DNA of 64,000 nt, taken from NCBI GenBank assembly GCA_910586445.1, contig CAJUHV010000009.1, positions 1-64,000 on the forward strand, written 5' to 3'. The translations under genes and the position numbers were made by a program. A model generated the notes under the pieces. That model ran no database searches. It was given only the letters and a program-made list of their open reading frames with translations, and was not told where the DNA came from. Positions 46,672 to 55,045 of this stretch are shown here, piece by piece. Positions within the stretch are counted from its first letter, which is position 1, and each line of letters opens with the position of its first letter. The stretch comes from an uncultured Eubacterium sp. Lineage in GTDB: Bacteria; Bacillota; Clostridia; Lachnospirales; Lachnospiraceae.

Positions 46672-46711
46672 AAAAAAGTGTGCTTTCTGATCTGGAAATG
46701 CACACTTTTTA
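46672..46711 (+). terminator. Intrinsic terminator after the GGDEF gene
   Basis: AAAAAGTGTGC and GCACACTTTTT form a perfect 11-bp stem. Confidence 0.9.
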
Positions 46712-46720
46712 TTTATGATA

Positions 46721-46839
46721 ATAGAAAGTTCGCGCAGCGTGCTTTCTATCGTTTATGATTCATGACAAAAGAAAGTTTGCGCAGCGTGCTTTCTATCGTT
46801 TATGATTCATGACAAAAGAAAGTTCGCGCAGCGTACTTT
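46721..46839 (+). repeat. Dispersed leader hairpins, copies 2-4 in tandem
   Basis: Copies at 46721-46749, 46768-46796 and 46815-46839, about 47 bp apart, joined by CGTTTATGATTCATGACA. The third copy is degraded at its right end. They lie in the leader of ktrB, 85 bases before its start. Confidence 0.85.
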
Positions 46840-46923
46840 GTTTTATGATAAAACTAAGTCCGGGCATATGCGTTCTGTATGCTGTGGAAAATGGTGTAAA
46901 GAAACAGGAGGTTGGTTATTGCT

Positions 46924-48267
46924 ATGATACGCAGAAAATTGAATCATTTATCCGGCATGCAGCTGATTGCTGTTGGATTTTTTTTATTGATACTGTCGGG
47001 GACATTTTTATTGATGCTGCCTGTTTCTTCCAGGGAAGGCACGCCGACGCCGTTTCTGACCGCACTGTTTACGTCTGCAAGCGCCTCCTGTGTGACGGGA
47101 CTGATTCTGGTAGATACTTATACGTACTGGTCTTTTTTCGGGCGGCTGGTACTGATTACTTTGATTCAGATCGGGGGTCTGGGATTTATTACGATCGGCA
47201 TGGCGGTTTCGCTGGCACTCAGAAGAAGGATCGGATTAAAGCAGCGGGGCTGGATTAAGGAGAGCTTTAATGTATTGGATATCGGCGGGGTTGTACGTCT
47301 GCTCAAGCGGGTGCTTTTTGGTACCGCATTTTTTGAAGGCATCGGTGCGCTGCTGCTGTTTATCCGTTTTTATCCGCGGATGGGACTGCTGCGGGGGATC
47401 TATTACAGTATCTTTCATTCAATCTCTGCTTTTTGCAATGCGGGATTTGATCTGATGGGATATTATGAGCCGTATTCTTCATTTACGGCATATTATGACG
47501 ATCCGCTGGTCAGCTTTACGCTTTGTGCCCTGATTCTGATCGGCGGTATCGGATTTTTTGTATGGAGTGATGTTGTGGTACATAAGTGGCATTACCGGAA
47601 ATATGCACTCCAGACGAAAATGGTGCTGAGCTGTTCGGTCGTGCTTGTGTTCGGCGGGGCGCTGTTGTTTTACATGATTGAGGGAAACAGGCTGTTTGCG
47701 GATATGGACATGACAGGGAAAATATGCAGTTCATTTTTCTGCGCAGTCACGCCGCGTACGGCGGGATTTAATACGACAGATACCAGCATGCTGTCTGAGG
47801 GCGGCAAGCTGCTTACTATTATACTGATGTTTATAGGCGGAGGGTCGGGTTCTACGGCAGGCGGCGTGAAGATGGCGACTATTTTTGTCCTGCTGCTTCA
47901 TCTGCGGTCTACGCTGCTGCGTACGCCGGGGACAAATATATTCGGCAGGCGTGTGGATCATGAGACGGTGACAAAAGCATCCGCACTGTTATGCACTTAT
48001 TTATTTTTCAGCATGGCAGCAACGCTGATCATATGCAGCATACAGGACTTTCCAATCGGAGATGTGCTGTTTGAGGTAACGTCCGCGGTCTGCACGGTAG
48101 GCATGACGGCAGGGCTGACTGGACAGCTGAATGCGGCTTCGCAGGTCATTATCATATTTTTGATGTATATCGGGCGGCTGGGGAGCCTTTCCTTTGCGCT
48201 GTCTTTTACAGACCATAAAAAAATAGAGCCTGTCATGCAGCCGGTAGAAGGAATCAATATTGGATAA
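46924..48267 (+). CDS. ktrB: Potassium uptake channel subunit KtrB/TrkH
   Basis: 447 residues from ATG 46924 (AGGAGGTT upstream). About eight to ten membrane helices with four selectivity-filter loops: SCVTGL, FCNAGFD, RTAGFNTTD and CTVGMTAGL. It imports potassium, with the cytosolic KtrA subunit encoded next. The gene pair ends at a bidirectional terminator. Confidence 0.92.
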   Translation: MIRRKLNHLSGMQLIAVGFFLLILSGTFLLMLPVSSREGTPTPFLTALFTSASASCVTGLILVDTYTYWSFFGRLVLITLIQIGGLGFITIGMAVSLALRRRIGLKQRGWIKESFNVLDIGGVVRLLKRVLFGTAFFEGIGALLLFIRFYPRMGLLRGIYYSIFHSISAFCNAGFDLMGYYEPYSSFTAYYDDPLVSFTLCALILIGGIGFFVWSDVVVHKWHYRKYALQTKMVLSCSVVLVFGGALLFYMIEGNRLFADMDMTGKICSSFFCAVTPRTAGFNTTDTSMLSEGGKLLTIILMFIGGGSGSTAGGVKMATIFVLLLHLRSTLLRTPGTNIFGRRVDHETVTKASALLCTYLFFSMAATLIICSIQDFPIGDVLFEVTSAVCTVGMTAGLTGQLNAASQVIIIFLMYIGRLGSLSFALSFTDHKKIEPVMQPVEGINIG

Positions 48268-48292
48268 AATATGCAGAAGGAGTAGTGGTGTT

Positions 48293-48943
48293 ATGAAGTC
48301 GTTTTTAATTATCGGTCTGGGAAGATTCGGGGCACATTTATGCAGAAACCTGTCAAAGCTGGATAATGAAATCATGATTGTAGATAAAGAGGAGGAAAAG
48401 CTGCAGGATCTTCTTCCGTTTGTCGTAAGTGCAAAAATCGGGGACTGTACCAATGAAAAAGTATTAAACAGCCTCGGGGTTGGAAACTTTGACATCTGCT
48501 TTGTGTGCATCGGGAACAATTTTCAGTCCAGCCTTGAGATCACAAGCCTTATAAAGGAGGCAGGTGCCGCATATGTCGTCAGCAAGGCAGACCGTGATAT
48601 CCATGCAAAGTTTCTGCTGCGCAACGGCGCGGATGAGGTTATATATCCTGACAGGGACATAGCGGATAAAGTGGCAGTGCGTTTTTCTGCAAATCAGGTC
48701 TTTGATTATGTGGAGCTGGGAAAAGGGTTTTCTATATACGAGATCTCGCCGCTGCCGGAATGGGTCGGCAGGTCAATTCGGGATGTGGATGTGCGCGTAA
48801 AATATCATGCAAATATAATAGGGATTAAAGATCATGGAGAAATGCATTTGATGCCGGGACCGGATTATGTGTTTGAAGCAGATGAACATCTGATGGTAAT
48901 CGGGCATCAGACAGATATCCAAAAAATACTGCGCAAGCTGTAA
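48293..48943 (+). CDS. ktrA: Potassium uptake regulatory subunit KtrA/TrkA
   Basis: 216 residues from ATG 48293 (AAGGAG 10 bases before). RCK-N nucleotide-binding domain (FLIIGLGRFGAHLCRNL, acidic D at the end of strand 2) and RCK-C domain. It gates KtrB in response to nucleotides. Confidence 0.92.
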   Translation: MKSFLIIGLGRFGAHLCRNLSKLDNEIMIVDKEEEKLQDLLPFVVSAKIGDCTNEKVLNSLGVGNFDICFVCIGNNFQSSLEITSLIKEAGAAYVVSKADRDIHAKFLLRNGADEVIYPDRDIADKVAVRFSANQVFDYVELGKGFSIYEISPLPEWVGRSIRDVDVRVKYHANIIGIKDHGEMHLMPGPDYVFEADEHLMVIGHQTDIQKILRKL

Positions 48944-48954
48944 AAGATGTCTGG

Positions 48955-48999
48955 TTTGTCATCTCATCATTGAATATCCTTGATGAGATGACAAAAATA
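48955..48999. terminator. Bidirectional terminator between convergent genes
   Basis: TTTGTCATCTCATCA and TGATGAGATGACAAA make a perfect 15-bp stem with an 11-base loop, flanked by A/T on both sides. Confidence 0.93.
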
Positions 49000-49015
49000 T
49001 ATTATCATTTGATAA

Positions 49016-49909
49016 TTAACCAAACTTTTTGCCTAAAATGTAAATAGGTGCAAACAGGCCGCCCAGAAGCAGTGTCAGCTGTAAGAAAAATCCGATATTG
49101 TGCCACAGATTCGGATATGCCCGGCTGATATACAGATAGCATGCGGGCAGCACAGCTGTCTGTATCACAGACCATATGCGCATGGACAGCAGGATATAAG
49201 GCCAGTTGCTGTTGTTAAAACTTACGCCGGCGCAGTTCATGCGGAAGATGCCGTCACTGTAGAAGTTGATTTCATTTTCGTCATAGTAAGCAGGCAGGCG
49301 GTCTTTTGCTCCGAGAAAAGCATATGCTGCGAACATGGAGCCGAGCAGCATCATGGTAAGCAGGTTGTTATTCAGCAGGTCGTTTACGGAATAGCCGAGT
49401 TGGAAAAAAATCTTTAATTCGACAATAACGGCTGTCATGCACAGCCCGAAGATTACCTGCAGCGTTATTTTTTTCTTCTTTTTTTCAGCCGGCGACGGGG
49501 CAGAATAGGCAAGCGTCTTTTTTAACAGGTCTTCTACATGCCCTGCGTCCATATCCGGGAGGCGGTCTGCCGTCTTTGCCTCCAGCAGTTCAGTGACGGT
49601 GACATTTAGTATGCCTGCCAGAGGGATCAGCAGCGAGATATCAGGCAGGCTGAGGCCGCGTTCCCATTTGCTTATGGCTTTATCTGAAAGAAACAGCCGA
49701 TCGGCCAGATCTTTCTGCGTGTATCCCATCTTTTTGCGCTGCGTGCTTATAAATTCCCCAAATTTTGCCTTGTCGATTTCAAACTGCGTATTATCCGCTT
49801 TATTGTTTTTTAAATCACCATTTATTATTCTGTTGTTTTCAGTCTGGTTATGTAACGGTTCAGTATGTTTTATCCTGCTGTTATTTTGTCCCTCATTTTG
49901 TCCGATCAT
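49016..49909 (-). CDS. XRE-type regulator with membrane C-terminus
   Basis: 297 residues. Residues about 45-105 are an XRE helix-turn-helix (GEFISTQRKKMGYTQKDLAD, LSDKAISKWERGLSLPDIS). The C-terminal half has four or so membrane helices (near 150-165, 180-195, 230-265 and 268-290). Such fusions are common in Lachnospiraceae; targets unknown. The first 45 residues are Asn/Gln/Lys-rich with no alternative Met before the HTH, an unusual extension; relatives usually start directly at the IDKAKFGEFI region. The start codon is weakly supported. Confidence 0.78.
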   Translation of the reverse strand: MIGQNEGQNNSRIKHTEPLHNQTENNRIINGDLKNNKADNTQFEIDKAKFGEFISTQRKKMGYTQKDLADRLFLSDKAISKWERGLSLPDISLLIPLAGILNVTVTELLEAKTADRLPDMDAGHVEDLLKKTLAYSAPSPAEKKKKKITLQVIFGLCMTAVIVELKIFFQLGYSVNDLLNNNLLTMMLLGSMFAAYAFLGAKDRLPAYYDENEINFYSDGIFRMNCAGVSFNNSNWPYILLSMRIWSVIQTAVLPACYLYISRAYPNLWHNIGFFLQLTLLLGGLFAPIYILGKKFG

Positions 49910-50253
49910 TTTTTCACCCGTACTTTCTGTTGTTATATTTTTTTGCTATTCGTTATATTTGTTTTGCATTGTCACCCTTCTGACAGCCTGTGATCATCCT
50001 GTAGGCACTGCCTGAAGAAATCATTTTTGTATATTACCCTCTGCATGGGTTTATGATATCGTAAATGACCGCGGATTGCAATCGACTGTGTGTGGAATAC
50101 GCAGTTTTGAGGTAAACTGTCGGTAGAATCACGGAATTGTATTATTTTTTAAAAATTTTACTGGAATAAACCTTGTTATATATGGTATAGTAAGATGTAT
50201 GTGTCAAGGTCAAGTAGTATTGTGTATTAAAAAAATAGAAAGAAGATGTTAAC
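49910..50253. promoter_or_regulatory. Divergent intergenic region
   Basis: It separates the minus-strand XRE gene from the CobW gene. On the + strand an extended -10 (TGGTATAGT, 50183-50191) with no good -35 lies about 60 bp before the CobW start. No gene and no recognisable metal-regulator box is seen. Confidence 0.45.
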
Positions 50254-51579
50254 ATGACAAAGATTGATATTATTTCAGGCTTTTTAGGTGCCGGAAAGAC
50301 GACACTGATCAAAAAAATGATTGAAGAAGTCTTCAAGGGACAGAAAATTGTATTGATTGAAAATGAGTTTGGCGAAATCGGCATTGACGGCGGTTTTCTA
50401 AAGGATGCAGGAATCGAGATTACAGAGATGAATTCCGGCTGTATCTGCTGTACACTGGTTGGGGATTTTGATAAGAATTTAAAAGAAGTGCTGGAAAAGT
50501 TTCATCCGGAGCGTATCTTGATCGAGCCGTCAGGCGTCGGTAAGCTGTCGGATGTCATGAAGTCAGTTATTGATCTTGAAAAAGAACGGGACGTAAAATT
50601 GAACGGGCTTGTCACGGTCGTAAATGCGGCAAAGGCCTCGAAGCAGATGAAGGCATTTGGTGAGTTTTTCAATAACCAGATTGAATTTGCCTCTACGATT
50701 GTATTGAGCCGGAGCCAGAATGTTTCTGCACAAAAGCTGGAGCTTTGTGTAAAGCAGATGCAGGAGCTGAATCCTAAGGCAGCGATTATTACAACGCCAT
50801 GGGATGAGATCAGTGCAGAGGCCATTTTAAAAGTAATCGAACAGACAGATTCTTTGGAGATGGAGCTGATGGCAGAAGCACGCCATGCACAGGAGGCAGC
50901 AGAGCATGCACATCATCACCATGATCATAATGGGCATTGTGATCATGGGCATGATGATCATGAACATCATGCGTGCGGGCATTGTCATGATGAGCACGGA
51001 CACGCACACCATGACGATGAGCATGCTCATCATAATAGTGAAGACGGCTGTACCCATGCGCATCATGACAGTGAAGACGGCTGTACGCATGCATGTCATG
51101 ATGGTGACAGCGGCCATGCCCATACACATCATGACAGCAGCCATGCCCATACACATCATGACAGCAGCCGTGCGCCTCATACAGAAGAATGCCACGAACA
51201 TCATCATGCGGATGAAGGGCACAGCTGCTGCGATCACAGTCATGACGGCAGCAGCTGCTGTGGCCACGATCACGGTCATGACCACCACGAACATCATCAT
51301 GCGGATGAAGTATTTATGAGCTGGGGAAAAGAGACGCCGCATAAATATGAAAAGTCTGTGATTGAACATGCGCTCAAGGTTCTTTCGGAGACAGAAGAAT
51401 ACGGCACGATTCTTCGTGCAAAGGGCATGGTAGAGTCTGTAGACGGCAGCTGGATTTATTTTGATATGGTTCCGGGTGAGTACGAGCTGCGCCAGGGACA
51501 GCCGGAGTATACCGGACGCCTGTGTGTAATCGGATGCAGCCTGGCCGAGGAGCGTCTTTTGGACTTGTTTGAGATCTAG
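50254..51579 (+). CDS. CobW-family GTPase with long His-rich segment
   Basis: 441 residues. GTPase part: Walker A GFLGAGKTT, ENEFGEIGIDG, and the metal-binding CXCC in SGCICCTLVGDF. Where NKxD is expected the sequence reads LSRSQN, so nucleotide specificity may be altered. Residues about 213-352 are an exceptional run of His, Asp and Cys (repeats such as THHDSSHAH), then the CobW C-terminal domain (ILRAKGMVES...WIYFDMVPGEYELR). The family delivers metals, often zinc or cobalt. The His-rich part is probably a metal store or sensor. Confidence 0.88.
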   Translation: MTKIDIISGFLGAGKTTLIKKMIEEVFKGQKIVLIENEFGEIGIDGGFLKDAGIEITEMNSGCICCTLVGDFDKNLKEVLEKFHPERILIEPSGVGKLSDVMKSVIDLEKERDVKLNGLVTVVNAAKASKQMKAFGEFFNNQIEFASTIVLSRSQNVSAQKLELCVKQMQELNPKAAIITTPWDEISAEAILKVIEQTDSLEMELMAEARHAQEAAEHAHHHHDHNGHCDHGHDDHEHHACGHCHDEHGHAHHDDEHAHHNSEDGCTHAHHDSEDGCTHACHDGDSGHAHTHHDSSHAHTHHDSSRAPHTEECHEHHHADEGHSCCDHSHDGSSCCGHDHGHDHHEHHHADEVFMSWGKETPHKYEKSVIEHALKVLSETEEYGTILRAKGMVESVDGSWIYFDMVPGEYELRQGQPEYTGRLCVIGCSLAEERLLDLFEI

Positions 51580-51605
51580 TAAGTAATCGGAAAGGAATGT
51601 GGCTC

Positions 51606-52553
51606 ATGGAAGAGATTCCAGTATATTTGTTTACCGGCTTTATGGACAGCGGAAAGACTACGCTGATCAATGAAACCCTGTATGAAAATGGATTTGGAAA
51701 GGATGCCCGTAATCTGATTATCTGCTGCGAAGACGGCGAGGAAGAATACGACGAAGTAAAACTTCATACGATTATGGGCAGCCTTGCTATGATAGAGGAG
51801 CAGGAGGAGCTTACCGAAGAAAAATTAAATGAGTTAAATGAAAAATATCATCCAGATCAAGTGTTTATAGAATATAACGGCACGTGGGAAGTCGGGCCGC
51901 TGCAGGAAATGAAGATGCCGAAAGGCTGGGTAGTCGTCCAGTCGCTGGCGACGGTGGATGCAGAAACGTTTGAGATGTATCTGACGAATATGCGTGCCAT
52001 GATCATGGAGCAGCTGTTTGCAGTGGATGTAGTTATTTTTAACCGCTGTGATGACGATACGCCTAAGGGAAAATTCCGCAGGGCGGTCAAGGCGTTAAAC
52101 CGCAGGGCGCAGATCGTCTATGAGCGCAGGGACGGCACGATTGATGACGGTGAGATGGAGGAGCTGCCGTTTGATCTGAATGCGCAGGTGATTGAGGTCT
52201 CGGATGAGGATTATGGGATCTGGTATCTGGATGCCATGGATCATCCTAAGAAGTATGACGGCAAAAAAGTGCATTTTCTTGCGCTGGTATACAGGCCGGA
52301 GCAGAAGATGAAGCGCGGCGTGTTTGTGCCGGGCCGTTTTGCAATGACCTGCTGCGAGGCGGATATTCAGTTTATCGGCTTTAAATGCAAGTATGCAAAG
52401 GCAGACGAGGTGCCTCACAGAAGCTGGATCGAGCTTACGGCAGAAGTAAAATACGAATTTGCCAGAGAATATCACGGCAAAGGACCGGTATTGTATCCGG
52501 TCAGCATAAAGCCTGCCCAGAAGCCGGAGGATGAGCTGGTATATTTTTCTTAA
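51606..52553 (+). CDS. Second CobW-like GTPase
   Basis: 315 residues from ATG 51606 (AAAGGA 9 bases before). Walker A GFMDSGKTTLINE; VVIFNRCDDDTPKG provides a NRCD in place of NKxD. The CXCC motif is replaced by IICCEDGEEEYDEV. Only 26 bases follow the first CobW gene, so they are likely cotranscribed and may work as a pair. Substrate metal unknown. Alternative: a regulator of metalloenzyme assembly for the following Nfn genes. Confidence 0.82.
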   Translation: MEEIPVYLFTGFMDSGKTTLINETLYENGFGKDARNLIICCEDGEEEYDEVKLHTIMGSLAMIEEQEELTEEKLNELNEKYHPDQVFIEYNGTWEVGPLQEMKMPKGWVVVQSLATVDAETFEMYLTNMRAMIMEQLFAVDVVIFNRCDDDTPKGKFRRAVKALNRRAQIVYERRDGTIDDGEMEELPFDLNAQVIEVSDEDYGIWYLDAMDHPKKYDGKKVHFLALVYRPEQKMKRGVFVPGRFAMTCCEADIQFIGFKCKYAKADEVPHRSWIELTAEVKYEFAREYHGKGPVLYPVSIKPAQKPEDELVYFS

Positions 52554-52656
52554 CAGGAGTCTGGCAGATGGCCTGCGCGGCGAGTGCAGGGCATGCCGGC
52601 AGCAGGAATATATCGTTGAATATACTGCATACAATATGAAAAAATGGAGGATGGTT

Positions 52657-53547
52657 ATGTTTCCAATAGTAAAAAAAGAATTATTGGCAGATAAGATCTA
52701 CCTGATGGTCGTAAAAGCGCCGCGCGTAGCAAAATCATGTCTGCCGGGACAGTTTGTCATTGTAAAGATGGACGAGGAAGGGGAGCGTATCCCGCTTACG
52801 ATCTGTGATTATGACCGTAATGAGGGGACTGTATCGATTGTATTCCAGACCGTGGGATATTCGACTGAGCGTATGAAGGGACTGAACGAGGGCGACAGTT
52901 TCCGTGATTTTGCAGGGCCGCTTGGCTGCGCCTCTGAGATCTGTGAAGAAAAAAATCTGGAGGAGACAAAAAAGAAAAAAATTGTATTTATTGCCGGCGG
53001 GGTAGGAACCGCGCCGGTTTATCCGCAGGTAAAGTGGTTAAAAGAGCACGGCGTTGACTGCGATGTTATTATGGGTGCGCGCAGTAAGGAGCTGCTTTTT
53101 TATGTAGACGAGATGCGCGAGGCTGCTGCAAATCTGTATGTTACTACAGATGACGGTACATATGGCTTTCATGGAATGGGAACGGATCAGCTGCAGGAAT
53201 TAGTGGACAATGGCAGAACATATGATCACTGCGTAGCGATCGGGCCGATGATTATGATGAAATTTGTCTGCATTCTGACGAAAAAGCTGAATATACCTAC
53301 GATTGTATCGATGAATCCGATTATGGTAGATGGAACCGGCATGTGCGGTGCGTGCCGCCTGATTGTAGACGGACAGGTGAAGTTTGCATGTGTGGACGGG
53401 CCGGAGTTTAACGGACATCTGGTAGATTTTGATCTGGCTATGAAGCGCCAGCAGCAGTATAAGACACAGGAAGGCAGGGCAATGTTAAAGCTGGAGGAAG
53501 GCGCATCCCATCATGGCGGATGTGGAAATTGCGGAGGTGATAAATAA
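52657..53547 (+). CDS. nfnA: NfnA: ferredoxin-NADP+ reductase subunit alpha
   Basis: 296 residues from ATG 52657 (TGGAGG 6 bases before). FAD domain (LPGQFVIVKMDEEGERIPLT), NAD domain (IVFIAGGVGTAPVYPQVKWL) and a C-terminal 2Fe-2S cluster site (GMCGACRLIVDGQVKFAC). Pairs with NfnB in the electron-bifurcating NADH-dependent ferredoxin:NADP+ oxidoreductase. It also resembles the sulfide dehydrogenase/dihydroorotate dehydrogenase electron-transfer subunits. Confidence 0.88.
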   Translation: MFPIVKKELLADKIYLMVVKAPRVAKSCLPGQFVIVKMDEEGERIPLTICDYDRNEGTVSIVFQTVGYSTERMKGLNEGDSFRDFAGPLGCASEICEEKNLEETKKKKIVFIAGGVGTAPVYPQVKWLKEHGVDCDVIMGARSKELLFYVDEMREAAANLYVTTDDGTYGFHGMGTDQLQELVDNGRTYDHCVAIGPMIMMKFVCILTKKLNIPTIVSMNPIMVDGTGMCGACRLIVDGQVKFACVDGPEFNGHLVDFDLAMKRQQQYKTQEGRAMLKLEEGASHHGGCGNCGGDK

Positions 53548-54929
53548 TGGATGTATTAAAACGTGTGCCGATCAAGGAGCAGGAGCCTGAGGTTCGTGCG
53601 GCAAATTTTGAAGAAGTATGTCTTGGATATTCCAAGGAAGAGGCTATGGAAGAGGCAGCAAGGTGTATCAACTGTAAAAATGCGCAGTGTGTCAAAGGCT
53701 GTCCAGTCGGTATTGACATTCCGGCATTTATCCAGCAGGTAAAAGAAGGAAATATAGAAAAATCATATCAGGTGATCGCAGAATCCTCTGCACTGCCTGC
53801 AGTATGCGGCCGTGTCTGCCCGCAGGAATCTCAGTGTGAAGGAAAATGTATCCGCGGTATCAAGGGCGAGCCGGTATCCATCGGCAAGCTGGAGCGCTTT
53901 TCCGCAGACTGGGCATGCCAGAACGGCATCAAGCCTGCACCGGCTGCTGAAAAAAACGGCAGGAAGGTAGCAGTCATCGGTTCCGGCCCTGCAGGACTTA
54001 CGTGTGCAGGAGATCTGGCAAGACTCGGCTATGACGTGACTATTTTTGAGGCACTGCATGAAGCAGGCGGCGTGCTTGTATACGGCATACCTGAATTCCG
54101 TCTGCCAAAGGAGCGTGTCGTAGCACAGGAGGTTGAAAATGTAAAATCTCTCGGCGTAAAAATAGAGACAAACGTAGTGATCGGCAAGGCAGTGACAATC
54201 GACCAGCTGATGGAGGAAGAAGGATTTGAAGCGGTATTTATCGGCTCCGGCGCAGGGCTGCCAAAGTTTATGGGCATTCCGGGAGAGCAGGCAAACGGCG
54301 TATTTTCAGCAAATGAGTTTTTGACGCGCAATAACCTGATGAAATCCTTCAAGGATTATGATACGCCGATTTCAGAAGGAAAGAAGGTAGTTGTAGTCGG
54401 CGGCGGCAATGTCGCTATGGATGCGGCAAGGACAGCACTCCGTCTTGGGGCAGAAGTACATATTGTATACCGCAGGAGCGAGGCTGAGCTTCCTGCCAGA
54501 GTAGAAGAAGTGCACCATGCAAAAGAAGAGGGAATCATCTTTGACCTGCTGCAGAATCCAAAGGAAATTCTTGTAGATGAAAACGGCTGGGTCAAAGGCA
54601 TACGCATTATCAAGATGGAGCTGGGTGAGCCGGATGAATCAGGCAGGAGAAGGCCGGTAGAAGTGCCTGGTTCGGAGTATGAGATCGAATGTGATACGGT
54701 GATCATGTCTCTTGGAACTTCTCCAAATCCGCTGATCTCTTCTACAACAAGCGGCCTTGATACCAATCGCTGGCAGTGTATTGTAGCAGAAGAAGAAAAT
54801 GGACAGACATCCAAACCGGGTGTATTTGCGGGCGGCGATGCCGTAACCGGAGCGGCAACTGTTATTCTGGCAATGGGAGCCGGAAAGGCAGCAGCAAAAG
54901 GCATACATGAATATCTGACAAATAAATAA
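53547..54929 (+). CDS. nfnB: NfnB: glutamate synthase-like subunit beta
   Basis: 460 residues, start overlapping the nfnA stop (TAATG). N-terminal 4Fe-4S sites (CINCKNAQCVKGCPVG, CGRVCPQESQCEGKC), FAD motif VIGSGPAGLTCAGDLARLGY, NADP motif VVVGGGNVAMDAARTALRLG. With NfnA it forms the NADPH-linked bifurcating transhydrogenase of anaerobes. Usually annotated as NADPH-dependent glutamate synthase; the NfnA neighbour favours Nfn. Confidence 0.9.
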   Translation: MDVLKRVPIKEQEPEVRAANFEEVCLGYSKEEAMEEAARCINCKNAQCVKGCPVGIDIPAFIQQVKEGNIEKSYQVIAESSALPAVCGRVCPQESQCEGKCIRGIKGEPVSIGKLERFSADWACQNGIKPAPAAEKNGRKVAVIGSGPAGLTCAGDLARLGYDVTIFEALHEAGGVLVYGIPEFRLPKERVVAQEVENVKSLGVKIETNVVIGKAVTIDQLMEEEGFEAVFIGSGAGLPKFMGIPGEQANGVFSANEFLTRNNLMKSFKDYDTPISEGKKVVVVGGGNVAMDAARTALRLGAEVHIVYRRSEAELPARVEEVHHAKEEGIIFDLLQNPKEILVDENGWVKGIRIIKMELGEPDESGRRRPVEVPGSEYEIECDTVIMSLGTSPNPLISSTTSGLDTNRWQCIVAEEENGQTSKPGVFAGGDAVTGAATVILAMGAGKAAAKGIHEYLTNK

Positions 54930-54935
54930 TAGGAT

Positions 54936-54981
54936 AAAAGCATCCGGTCTCCTTTCTATTGGGGCTGCCGGGTGCTTTTGC
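54936..54981 (+). terminator. Terminator after nfnB
   Basis: AAAAGCATCCGG and CCGGGTGCTTTT form an imperfect 12-bp stem with a T-run. Confidence 0.75.
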
Positions 54982-54993
54982 TGATTCATGACA

Positions 54994-55023
54994 ATAGAAA
55001 GTCCGTGCGGCGTGCTTTTTATT
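54994..55023 (+). repeat. Dispersed leader hairpin, copy 5
   Basis: TGATTCATGACA followed by ATAGAAAG...GTGCTTTTTAT matches the copies before rplS and ktrB. It ends 22 bases before the hybrid kinase start. Confidence 0.7.
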
Positions 55024-55045
55024 TATATAGCGAGGAAGGATGTTA

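Noticed and set aside
46809..47258. 149-residue + strand frame upstream of and overlapping ktrB
   Set aside because: It overlaps the start of the well-supported ktrB gene in another frame and begins within the hairpin repeats.
50827..51369. 180-residue Met/Val-rich frame on the minus strand
   Set aside because: It is the mirror of the His-rich codons (CAT read as ATG) in the CobW gene and has no ribosome site.
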